Source: Botryotinia globosa
Taxonomy: Eukaryota > Ascomycota > Leotiomycetes > Helotiales > Sclerotiniaceae
Assembly (NCBI GenBank): GCA_014898425.1
Contig: RCSZ01000013.1
Location: 1,791,501-1,855,500, forward strand
Direction: 5' to 3'
Length of the DNA: 64,000 nucleotides
Numbering within the stretch: position 1 is the first letter of the stretch; each line of letters opens with the position of its first letter. Positions 24,602 through 35,541 of this stretch are shown one piece after another. The notes under the pieces are model-generated. The model did no database searches, was not told the DNA's origin, and saw only the letters and a list, made by a program, of their open reading frames with translations. Made by a program: the position numbers and the translations under genes.

Positions 24602-24661
24602 ATAATAATATATATTATATATTAATAGTTTTTGATAAATAAAAAAGAAAAAGATTAATAA

Positions 24662-25058
24662 GAATGTATTCGAATCAACTTATTTCAGCTTATTTCAATT
24701 ATTAGACCTCATTTATTTAATAAATATTACTTACTAAACTCAAATAATCAATTTATCAAACACTTGAAATTGTAAAATAAAACATTAAGAATTATTTGAT
24801 TACAAATAATTCCTAATATTCCTAATGAATTAAAATAGCAAATGCTTTTAAAGTTATTATATATTAACTATAAAACAGCTTTTTAAAGCTTTACAACTAA
24901 TATATTATCAAATCTTCATTATTATCTACCCCTATCATTTTTCAACATTATCCAAATATTATTCAATATCACTCAAGTATATTAGCCTCAATACCCTTGC
25001 TATTTTAACAACATTATAAATTTCTCTAAATAAATAAGAAAACGAACCGAACGCACCC
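24662..25058. mobile_element. MITE related to the 16199 element, TAA duplication
   Basis: A 397-bp element flanked by TAA (24659-24661 and 25059-25061). The right end, read inward, is GGGTGCGTTCGGTTCG. The left end GAATGTATTCGAATCA is the same sequence after G-to-A changes. The common GGGYNCGTTCG ends and TAA target group it with the MITE at 16199-16576. Confidence 0.7.
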
Positions 25059-25061
25059 TAA

Positions 25062-25419
25062 TTATATTTTGTATTTAAATTATTTATTTAAAATAAATTC
25101 GAAATAAACTTTTTTTAAAAAAGAGGTAATATTACAATATATATATAATTACATTTAATCAGATTAAATATAATATTACACTTTAAATCAATTGTATATA
25201 TAGTTTTTAAACACGAAAAAACCAAGGAAAAATTTTCTTGGAAAACCCCATTAATCTTTATTATATTCGATATAGAATATCATCCTCTACTCTCTCCTGA
25301 AGTTATCAAATCAATACCTACTTAGATTGGAAAGATATTGTTATTAGTATTTAGAAGAGGGATTCAATATATCTATATTGAAACTATTAATATTATATTA
25401 TTAATAAGAAATTTATTAT
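25062..25419. other. AT-rich non-coding DNA
   Basis: No gene or clear repeat boundary. A short less mutated stretch lies at about 25205-25320. Confidence 0.4.
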
Positions 25420-26031
25420 ATCGAATATAATTAATAGAAAAGATTAAATTATAGATTTCTATAACAATCTAGATTTTTTAATATTCGAAAGTTTTATAAA
25501 AAGATTTCAATTATAAAGAAGAAGGTTTTTAAATATAAGAAAATGAAGAATAAAAACTCTTTAAAAACCCCTATTTTTTTCAAGAAATATTTTATAAGAG
25601 ATATATATATATAGCATTTAATATTCTATTAATATATCTACAATTATTCTATACAAACAAAAAGAAAAGTCAAACCTTTCATTTCATAATAATATATCAA
25701 TTCAAGTATATAGTATTTTATACTAATATATAATATTATTACGAAAATACTGATTTCAATATAATTTTATATAGCAGATAATATATTATCAATTACAAAT
25801 AGAAAAATAATATCTCTTTAATACAAAATATATATTATTAAAAATAATAATATTTTGATATCATTACACCTATTATTTGATTTTTTATAATCATTCGGGT
25901 TTATAATATAGTTTTGGTTTTTGTATTGATAAAGTAATATAATAGATTCTAATATAATTATATCTATATATTGATAAAATAATTATTAGAATAAAAAGAA
26001 ATAGGAGATAATAGGTTTAAAAAGAAATTAT
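25420..26031 (+). repeat. dispersed repeat R1, copy B
   Basis: Same-orientation copy of 15130-15717, sharing its ordered landmarks up to AAAAAGAAATTATA. Here the sequence runs on uninterrupted past that point. Confidence 0.48.
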
Positions 26032-26520
26032 ATTTTATTAATATACATTAAAAGAAAATAAATATAAGTTTTATAAATGATAGATTAAAAAACTATAATA
26101 AAATAATAATCTTTTAAGAAGGTCTTGAAAAACTAAAGAATGAAAATAAATCTTCAAAAAGAACACGATATTATAATTAATTATAACTTTTATAATATTT
26201 CAAAAAAAGTTGAATAGAAAGAAAGGGATTATTATATCAAATAAAGAGTATAGGATTTTTATAAATATATTCAAGGGATTTATAAATAGAAAGTTTTATA
26301 AATAGAATAGATTTATAATATGAGCAATTTAAAGGATTTGAAAAAGCTACTCAAAGAATTGCTTAGAAGTTTTATTAAGAAAATTCAAAAAAAGTAGGTT
26401 TTTTATTCTTCTTTTTTCATCTATTTTAAAATCAATTAGAATTAGAACAAACGTATTACATAGTCTTTTAGTTATATAGCTATATATAGATCGAATCGAT
26501 TAAGAATTTACTACTACTAA

Positions 26521-28560
26521 ATCGATCATTCTACTTTCGGGCCACCCCTCTTTCGGACCACTCTTTTACACTAAAAATCACTTTTTTAATCTATTTATAT
26601 CTCTATCAATATTAAAAATAATTTAATAAAAATTGAAATCTATATAATTCAAATCATTCCAAATCTATTTTGAAATTTTTATATTTTTAGGATTTTTCTG
26701 GATTGATTTCTAAAGCTTTGAAATATCGATTTTTAATTATATACAAATTATATACAAATTTAAAATTTTACCAGGAGCCTGCGAGCCCCCGGACCCCTTG
26801 CTTTTTGAGAAATTATTATATAATTATATTTATAATTATAAAAATCTAAAAAAAGAAATTTTATTGAGGCTTTTAGACGAAGTTGGTTTACCTCATTATA
26901 TTACTTTTTTTTAATTTTATTTAGATTTTTTAATTTTATTTAGATTTTAGTGGGTTACTTCACATTAGATTATTAATTATACTACTAAATTATGAAAGCT
27001 ATAGTATTAAAATAATTTTTATTAATATTAGATCAGCTATATTCAATATAAACCTCTTTTAATTAATTATATAAGCTTTAATTATATTTATATTATTTCA
27101 ACTTTAATTCTTTATAAAAATCTCAGTTTTGAAATTAATAATATAAAAAATATATTATTTGAAAGCCTTTAATTTCTTATATATAATTACTATTTTTTTC
27201 TTTTTTTTTTCTTTTTATATTAGCTTAAATAAATTAATTTAAATTGATTAATATATATATAGAAATATAATTGTAATTGTATATATAATTAATAATGATT
27301 ATTAATTGTTATCAAGAATATTATAAAAGATTTATAATTAATCGGATGAATAGAATTGCAATTCATTTTAAATCAATAATTTCTGAATCGAATTTTTCGT
27401 ATATATATATACCTTCGGTCCTTACAAGCGACAAGAATATTAAGGAGATAAACCTTTAATAAAATCTATAATAACTTTTAAGGAAAAATAATTAAAAATA
27501 AATTATAAATTTCTATTATAAATTTATAAGAGATTTAATCTAAAAAATCTTAAAAAAATGAAAAATTTCCTATAAATAAATATTTAAAAAAGTACTCTCT
27601 ATCACGTGTACGGAAACAACCAGTAGAAATCGTAAGCTTTACTACTAAGCTATATATATAATCTAATCAAAAGGCATAGTATTAGGGATTAAAGTTTTGA
27701 TAGTTTATTATTATATATATATCCTAATAGAATTCCCTTCTTTTATTCTTTTTGTTTTAAAAAGATTAATAATTATAAAAAATATTTATTTATATAATTA
27801 ATTATATAATATATAATATAATAATTATATTAGCTATATCCTCATTATTAATAATCAATTATTAATGAATTCAGAATATCTAATTATTAAATAATATATC
27901 CTTGCCTTTGACCTACTTTTTATTAGGAAAATCTATTCCCAATTAAATAAGCCTTAATCAAAGATCCCAGAACTATATTCATTTAGTTTAATCCCTAATA
28001 CTTTGTTATATATATAAAAACAACTAGTAGAAGTTGTAAGCTTTATTATTAAGCTATATATACAATCTGACCAAAAGATATAGTATCAGGAATTAAAGTC
28101 CTGACAGCTTATTACTATATATATATCCTAACACTCTCAAAATTATAGAGATTATTTATACTACTCTTAACTCATTGTATATTATATTTCTATATTTATG
28201 TATTTTTTTTAAAAAAATTGAATTTCTATATAGATTTAGATTTGAAATTTTCAAAAAGATATACAATTTTCTTTTAATAATTGTTATTAAAAAGTTATTA
28301 AAGATTTTATAAAAGTTTGAAATTTATATGTAATTCCTATATAAATTGAAAATCGATATTTTAAAGCCTCAAAAATCGATCCACAAAAATCTAAAATTCT
28401 AAAAATTCTAATATAAACTTAAAATAACTTAAATTATATAAATATAAATTTTTATTAAATTATATTCAATATTGATAGAGATATTAATAAATCAAAAAAG
28501 TGATTTTTGATGTAAAAGGATAGCCCAAAAGAGGGGTGGCCTGAAAGTAGGGTGGTCGAC
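26521..28560. mobile_element. composite element bounded by inverted R2 copies
   Basis: The first 250 bases (from ATCGATCATTCTACTTTCGG) and the last 250 bases (inverted, ending ...GTGGTCGAC) are inverted copies of R2, giving a structure of about 2.0 kb with long inverted ends. The middle carries a related piece of R2 copy A (27440-27690, with the landmark TAGAAATCGTAAGCTTTACT), and a further partial copy of that landmark lies at about 28010-28140. Relative to copy A, about 26772-27455 is extra sequence. No transposase can be read. This could be a foldback element or two independent insertions in opposite orientation. Confidence 0.42.
26772..26805. other. short GC-rich island inside the AT-rich block
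   Basis: CCAGGAGCCTGCGAGCCCCC and the following GGACCCCTTGC stand out in otherwise nearly C/G-free sequence. It marks the left edge of the segment absent from R2 copy A, so it may be the end of a younger insertion. Confidence 0.4.
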
Positions 28561-28578
28561 TTAATATATAGTTTTGTA

Positions 28579-28896
28579 CGGAGGTCGCGGTCATTTTGGA
28601 AGAGACTAGGTAGCTCTGTAGATGCCTATAATTAAGTACCCTAATTAGTCATTATAAGGTATACTAAATCAATTTTAAGCATATATCAGGCTTAACGAGT
28701 CTATAAGCTTCAGACTTCGAAATCTTGAGTTGATCTAAAGCCTAATTGAGTTTAGAATACAAACACTGCTAGTTTATTCGGGTAGAGCGGAGATCAATTT
28801 TTATAGATCCCAACTAAATCCGATGTATTATAAAGTTGTATAGTATATACACTCTAAAAGAGCCTATAATCTCTTCCAAAATGATCGCGACCTCCG
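28579..28896. mobile_element. MITE with 26-bp inverted ends and TA target (Tc1/mariner-like)
   Basis: A 318-bp element with ends CGGAGGTCGCGGTCATTTTG... and ...CAAAATGATCGCGACCTCCG, inverted copies with one mismatch in about 26 bases. It is flanked by TA on each side (28577-28578 and 28897-28898). TA target choice suggests a Tc1/mariner-type transposase in trans. The interior has normal base composition, so it is un-RIPed and young relative to its surroundings. Confidence 0.85.
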
Positions 28897-29449
28897 TAAT
28901 ATATTCTCTTTAACTCTATAGCTTTTAATTCTAAGGTTGACATAAATCAATCCACCCATTCTCTCACTATACAACACATCTACGTATCACCAAGCACCTC
29001 AGAACAATATATCACATTACATCATATTCACAATGCATAGAAACCGCATCTCATTGTTGGGAAAAAAAAATTACATCTCATTGATCCATCATATCAAATA
29101 TATTTCATTTCTCCCTCCCCTTCCCATCAAGTAATTCCTATAAGACAAACGAAACCCATGCATGCATCGCATCCCCCAACATCCAAATGAGAAACCTCCC
29201 TCAGAGATACATTGCCATTTCAGTCCACCATGAACTTGCCAAGATAAAACTTCTCAATGAATAAAGAGTCAATCAGATACCATATTCACCAGGTTCAACA
29301 TACCAAGTACGCCATTGATCGCCTCGCCTTTGGTATGATACAATACCATGTTTTTGTTTCTTCTTCTTCTCCTCCTATCCTCTTCAGTTTCTTTCATATT
29401 TTTCTTACTTTCATTCCCAGAACAAGCTCTTCATTACATCAACAGTCTA
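28897..29449. other. boundary of AT-rich block and TUP1 3' region
   Basis: Base composition returns to normal at about 28940. The rest should hold the 3' UTR of the minus-strand TUP1 gene. No other feature seen. Confidence 0.45.
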
Positions 29450-31537
29450 TTAGATGTTCTTGTAACTCCAGATTCTCGCTCTCATATCACCCGAACCAGT
29501 AGCGAAAGAACCTCCTGAAGGACTTGGTGCCACTGAAATAACAGAGTTCTTGTGACCTTGTAACATAAGTTGAGTGTTACCGGTTCTTGGATCCCAGAAT
29601 TGAACACCTCTATCCTTCGATCCAGAAAGAACCCAAGCTCCATCTGGAGTGAGAGCGACGGAAAGAACAAAGTCCTATCAAATTTCATGAGCATAAAGAT
29701 GGGACGTAAAAATGAAGAGTAGCTTACCTTGTGTCCTTCAAATGTACGTAAACATCTTCCACCCTTTGGACCTGTATTTGGGTGACCGCCTCGTGGAGCG
29801 ACAAGTTCCCACATCTTGATGGTTTTATCCAAACTTCCAGAAACGAGGTCTTTTCCATTTGGTGCGAATGCAACAGAATACACACTGTCCTTGTGACCAT
29901 CTGGGCCTTCAAGTCTTTCTACCAAGTAACCGGTAGCGGCATCCCAAACGCGAACACTCTTGTCAAGAGAACCAGCAGCGACGTACTTGGTATCGGGTGA
30001 GATGGCGACGGTTGTCACACCATCTTCAATACTAAGAGTCAAAATGTTTTGACTAGCTTCAATATCCCAAAGACGAACAGTACGATCACCACTTCCGGAA
30101 GCAATGGTGCGGCCATCACGAGCGAAATCCAAGGAGTAGATATCTTGTTCATGTCCCGAGAAGGTATTTCTAATTGTTCGTGTAGCGATATCCCACACCT
30201 ATTGATAGTCAGCACGTGAAATATTGTAAAAAGAGGGGAAGACATACCCTGATCAATTTATCCTCTGCACCTGTAGCGAGATATCTTCCGTCTGGACTAA
30301 AGCAGACACTTCTAATGTAAAGATCTCCAACGGAGTCTACCGAATCATCTTGAAGGACGCAAACTTTGTTTCCACTGACGACATCATAGATTTGAGCGGA
30401 TCTATTGCAACCAGTTGCGACAAATTTTCCATCATGACTGAAACGAACACAACAAACAACGGATTCGTGAATGAGGGTATGAACGAGATCAACGTCAAGA
30501 GTCTTGGGAACATCTGGGTTGAAAATCGCGAACCAATCGGCCTCTACTTTCTTAAATTGTGGTGGTAATCGTTCAAGGTCCAATTCTGCCAGAGCGTTTC
30601 CCACGTTGCCGACTGGATATTGAGGTCCACGAGCGATGCCAGCTAATGGGTGGCCGACTTGTGGTGATTGTCTAGGATCGTTATTGTATGGCAATTGTTG
30701 TGGCATCTGAGGAGTTGCTGGGCCACCTGGACCACGGTTTTGGCGTGGGCCTCCTTTACCGGGACCTGGAGACGCGGTTGATTGAGGAGGTTGAGCACCA
30801 TATGGACCATTCTGCGGAGGACCTTGTGGAGGGTAACCACCTTGGAAAGGACCTTGTTGATTTGGTGGAGGACCTTGAAGGGTTGGTTGTGGTTGAGGCA
30901 TCGCGTGTGGTGGAAGTGGACCTTGCGCATCTTGTTGTTGTGGCGGAGGAGCCAAACCTGGGCCTCCCTGAGCGGCTTGACCAGCCATTATACCTCCAAA
31001 AAGATTACTGGGGCCATGTCCGATTGCTGGTGGTGCTTGGGATGGAGCATGTTGTGGAGGGCCACCCATGGCAGGTGGACGAGAGGCGCCTCCTCTGGCC
31101 TCGAGTTCGTGGCGAAGGCGTGCAATTTCTTCGTCATATCTTTTCCATGTTAGCGACAGTACCCTTCTCTCACGTGAACCCATAAGCCTACTTTTGCTTC
31201 AAAGAGAGATGTTGTTGTTCCATTTGATAGACCTTCTCTCTCACCATTTGCATCTCCTGTATTTGTTGTGCAACTAAGAAGACGTGATATTAGCGTCGCG
31301 CCGGATATTAGATGGTGACCACAGTAAGTCGGAGATGCCCAAGAAAGCCTTCCTCATCCTGCCATTCATCATCCTGATCACCTCCCCAGCCATGTTGATG
31401 TGCGACTCACTGTTATGTTCATATTCCCCACTTGCTCGTTGTTGCGTATCGAATTCGGCGCGAATGCCATCCAATAATTCATTCAATCGAGCGGTACCTG
31501 GGGCAGGGCCCAAACCGCGATGATTGTACATGGACAT
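29450..31537 (-). CDS. TUP1: TUP1-type general transcriptional corepressor
   Basis: WD40 corepressor of the Tup1/RcoA/RCO-1 family, partner of Ssn6/Cyc8 in nuclear gene repression. Five exons: 31537-31411, 31273-31192, 31139-30248, 30198-29728 and 29674-29450. The introns are 137, 52, 49 and 53 nt, all with GT..AG ends and matching phases, giving 598 residues. The N-terminal tetramerisation helix (about residues 12-85) reads [14 protein letters not shown] ... [20 protein letters not shown] across the first two introns. A Pro/Gln/Gly-rich linker follows to about residue 245. Then comes a WD40 propeller from about residue 285 with repeated GHxxDVYSLDFxxDG and SGSxDxTVRLWD-type blades, ending in IWSYKNI. 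Length and domain order are those of the family. The start is the first ATG before the conserved N-terminus ([11 protein letters not shown]). The long repetitive upstream region may include an extended 5' UTR. Confidence 0.93.
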
Positions 31538-32045
31538 TGTGTGTTGATCGAGCTTTGATGCGATTTCGAAACTGTTGTGGATGATATGTCTTCAGATGGT
31601 CAGCAAAGTCAAATGGAAAGGTTGAGGATTCCAGCTTTATCTGGAGGTACCATCACGATCTCTGTCAGTGCGCTGCGCCCAGGCGAGAAAAGCAGAGATG
31701 AGAGAGAGGTGCGAAGATGATGGGAGATGAGATTGGTAAAGTACTTTTAGTTTTGATTGTGCGCAACAGTTTGCTTACAGATTGAGGTTGTGATTGAAGT
31801 GTGGAAATGCGCGTTTGCAACTTTTTTTTTTATTTCCCTGGGTCTTACAATCTGTCGCAACACCACCTATTCCAACGATGCCAAGTGAATACTAAATTGA
31901 AAAGCTATTGATCGCATTCGGCAATTCGAAAGAAGAAGAAATTAATTTTGGGTATTGAAGAGATGAATTGATAAAGATTGAATTGAGTGAGGTTATTGAA
32001 TGATCCACGTCGATGAGGTTCGGATGAGAAAAGGAATATGATTGA

Positions 32046-32076
<31 letters not shown>

Positions 32077-32078
32077 GA
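32046..32078. repeat. (TTG)n microsatellite
   Basis: About eleven consecutive TTG/GTT units about 510 bases upstream of the TUP1 start codon, possibly within its leader or promoter. Confidence 0.8.
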
Positions 32079-32151
32079 AGTTGAGGTGGGTGTGGGTGTG
32101 AGTGTGAAGGTGGATTTTACTAATTGAGGGTTGGAGGTTGGAGTGAGATGT

Positions 32152-32452
32152 GAGATGTGAGATGGATGGGTGTAGGTAGTGAGTGAGATGTGAGATGGAT
32201 GGGTGTAGGTAGTAAGTGAGATGTGAGATGGATGGGTGGAGGTAGTGAGTGAGATGTGAGATGGATGGGTGTAGGTAGTAAGTGAGATGTGAGATGGATG
32301 GGTGGAGGTAGTGAGTGAGATGTGAGATGGATGGGTGTAGGTAGTAAGTAAGATGTGAGATGGATGGGTGTAGGTAGTAAGTAAGATGTGAGATGGATGG
32401 GTGTAGGTAGTAAGTGAGATGTGAGATGGATGGGTGTAGGTAGTAAGTAAAG
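32152..32452. repeat. 33-bp minisatellite, about nine copies
   Basis: The unit contains GAGATGGATGGGTGTAGGTA and recurs every 33 bp (for example GATGGATGGG at 32161, 32194 and 32227), with T/G and A/G variants between copies. Because 33 is a multiple of three it leaves an open minus frame coding a repeated 11-residue PIHLTSHLLPT-like unit. I regard this as a by-product rather than a gene. Confidence 0.88.
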
Positions 32453-32484
32453 TTTTGTGTGGGTGGGTGAGTGAGTGAGTGAGT

Positions 32485-32488
32485 GATG

Positions 32489-32523
<35 letters not shown>

Positions 32524-32545
32524 GATGGTGGTGGTGGTGGTGGTG
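32485..32545. repeat. (GATA)n and (GGT)n microsatellites
   Basis: About nine GATA units directly followed by a GATG/GGT run. Confidence 0.82.
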
Positions 32546-33464
32546 ATGGATGGGATTGTATGGTATGTCCACGGGTACCTATGTTATGTACTAAATAGGA
32601 AAGAGGTGGAGGTCAGATCCAAAAAGAGGTGAAAGATTCTGCAGTCGTAGTACAGTAGTAGAGTAGCAGAGTAGTAGAGGAGTAGATCAAAGCAGATCAA
32701 CGCAAAGCACACACAATATACCACCTACCATTGTGTCTGCGTGATATATAATCTAGTATCTGGGGATTGTTTGATAGAAAAGTCAAATCAGACAGCAATA
32801 GTAATAGCCATGACAATAACAATCAAGGAAGTTTAATCCTCCCATCACTTTACCTCTCTCCCTACCCAGTATCGTATCGTAAAACACACTCCCATGGATG
32901 AAAGGCACAAGTCACGTGATCAAACCCTCAAACTCACCTAACCCACCGTTGCCACAATTTAAACCTCGTCTCACATATGTTGATCCTTGTTTAGTCCGTC
33001 ATGTAATCCTGGCAAAGTGTGAATGCAGGGATGATACATATGCACCCAGGTAGGTAGGTACTGTCGTCCGTAGTCAACATTCAAGGTCAGACAGAATTTG
33101 CAGCCATTCTTCATTCTTCCCATCAATCATTTGATTACATAATAAGTACTCCATCTCGTAACCGAAAATGCCGGTCACGGGAAAGGTGATGAAGGTGCAG
33201 GTGGGGAAAGAACATGTGAGTGGCAACTTATTACTCTGTCCAGAGTAGAGTGGCTCGAGTGGGTAAAGAATAGGGGTTCGGGATTGGAGTTTGGGATGCC
33301 TTGATTTTGAGGGATTGAGGAAAGGAAGGCGTTTCTAGAACTTTTACTAATCAAGGAAGACGTCGGAAACAGAATTGTGACCGATCGGCGTACTTTGTAG
33401 ATTTCTGTAACTGACATACCAACAAACCAAAGATAAGATTAGATGTCATCTATCCATCCATCCA

Positions 33465-33555
33465 TCCATTCCACTCTAACCAATACTCTACATCCATTCC
33501 ACTCTAACCAATACTCTACATCCATTCCACTCCAACCAATACTCTACATCCATCG
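33465..33555. repeat. three copies of a roughly 29-bp direct repeat
   Basis: ACATCCATTCCACTCTAACC followed by AATACTCT recurs three times in tandem, preceded by a short (ATCC)n run. Confidence 0.75.
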
Positions 33556-34410
33556 ACCAACCACCCACAACCCCCCAACTTTCTCACTCCTCCAAAAGCA
33601 GGTACAATCAATAATCGCATACAGACGGAGATAAGCTGCACCCATATACCGACGCACCAATGACATGAAGTTGGGCGAGAAATTATCCGAACGCGTCAGG
33701 TATTACCTGCCATGTACATAGATAGCTACGGAAAGTATCTGGTCGAGGCCGATACTCTGAAGTGTGGAGGGTGAAATGTGAATGAGTGAGCTGATTCCTG
33801 GGCGCCGGAAACATAGATGCCGTTCTTGTTCGTTTCTTTTGGGTGGGATCATGGATGAGGTGTGGATTCTGGAAGCTTGGGATTCGGAACGGAAGGAATG
33901 GGTTGGAACTTGGAGATCTAGGATGCTGATGACTGATGAGGCATAGGAAGATGAGATCTGGATACATCGGAACTTATCATCTTATAATCATATCATGTGA
34001 ATCTCCGTCGTATTATCTACCTGGGGATCGACAGGATGAGCTGTTTGTTGGATTGCTGGTGATAACCTCATGTCACCTTGAAACTTGCAAGACCAGACTC
34101 ACTCGCATGACCATCCCACAACCATCCCACCAACGAAAGATTCTCGTAAGAGATTCCAGGTTTGATGAGAAAGAAGGCTTGTTACTAGGTCTTCGAGTAA
34201 AGTACAAGGTTACGAAAGGAAGCTAATTTTATCAGATGGAACATTGTAAAGATATTGATGAATATAATATCTATCTAATAGATATCTATAATAGCAGATA
34301 ATTAATTGATATTTTCTACGATTGAAGAAATTCTATTAGTTTATTGTAATAAAATTGAAAATACTAAAATTAATATTCGCGAGTTTTTAGAATAATTGAT
34401 TACATTGGAT

Positions 34411-34955
34411 TAAATCTATAATCTATAATCTATAATCTATAATCTATAATCTATAATCTATAATCTATAATCTATAATCTATAATCTATAATCTATTTTC
34501 TATAATCTATTTTCTATAATCTATAATCTATAATCTATAATCTATAATCTATTTTCTATTTTCTATTTTCTATTTCTATTTCTATTTTCTATTTTCTATT
34601 TTCTATTTTCTATTTTCTATTTTCTATTTTCTATTTTCTATTTTCTATTTCTATTTTCTATTTTCTATTTTCTATTTTCTATTTTCTATTTTCTATTTTC
34701 TATTTTCTATTTTCTATTTTACTTTATATTCTACTTTATATTCTACTTTATATTCTACTTTATATTCTACTTTATATTCTACTTTATATTCTACTTTATA
34801 TTCTACTTTATATTCTACTTTATATTCTACTTTATATTCTACTTTATATTCTACTTTATATTCTACTTTATATTCTACTTTATATTCTACTTTATATTCT
34901 ACTTTATATTCTACTTTATATTCTACTTTATATTCTACTTTATATTCTACATCTT
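34411..34955. repeat. 545-bp three-part satellite array
   Basis: Three adjoining tandem arrays: a 7-bp unit TCTATAA (about 34415-34540), a 7-bp unit CTATTTT (about 34545-34720), and a 12-bp unit TACTTTATATTC repeated some 19 times (about 34722-34950). Transition units mixing the first two forms suggest that one heptamer evolved into the other. Confidence 0.9.
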
Positions 34956-35541
34956 ATATTTTACCTCGTATATATTCAGTAATTACCTATAAACTACCTA
35001 GCTATATTATATAGAAAAGAAGAAAAAGAGAGTCTTTCGATTAAAGAAAAAAAGTTGAAATATATCTACCCTACCATACTACTACCATACCTACCTAGTA
35101 CTATACCTAGTAGATATCACAATACATATCCCATCCTCATTTCTCCTCCAAAACTTCCGATTGTCGCATCAACATTCGAAATCAATTTAATAAAACATAC
35201 CGCCACTCTCCCTTTTCTTTCCTCTTCCTTCTTGCTCGTTAATATCTTGGATCACTCGCTGGTGATATATTCACCAAGTCTTTCTTTTACATTTCGAAGC
35301 TTTCAATCCTTGTGTAATTTACCTACCTAGGTGATTACAACAACAACAATACCTATTCACTCAACAGAAAACCAAAGGAAAGAAAAGGACAGGAAATATA
35401 GAATCCATTCATTTGGCTTCCTCTTTCCCTACATTTCCACCTTGTCGAACCCCTTCAAGAAGTCAATCTACTTCTCCTTCTACTCCCATCGACAATTGTC
35501 TCGTCACAAAAAGATCTCTGCATTGCAGACATTCCGAAGCC

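Larger units (their letters stand above)
31538..35541. other. 4-kb gene-poor divergent region between TUP1 and ERG3
   Basis: Contains both promoters and several tandem repeats listed separately (32046, 32152, 32485, 33465, 34411). ORFs here reflect the repeats or lack domain character. Upstream of ERG3 (35000-35541) the sequence is pyrimidine-rich. Confidence 0.5.

Noticed and set aside
15130..26031. R1 copies as LTRs of one large element surrounding Copia 2
   Set aside because: Same orientation and 10-kb spacing fit, but no TG..CA ends, no matching target duplication and no internal coding relic of another element were seen.
32120..32572. 150-codon minus frame with 11-residue repeats
   Set aside because: Open only because the minisatellite period is 33 bp; it ends in reverse-read GATA/GGT tracts and has no non-repeat content.
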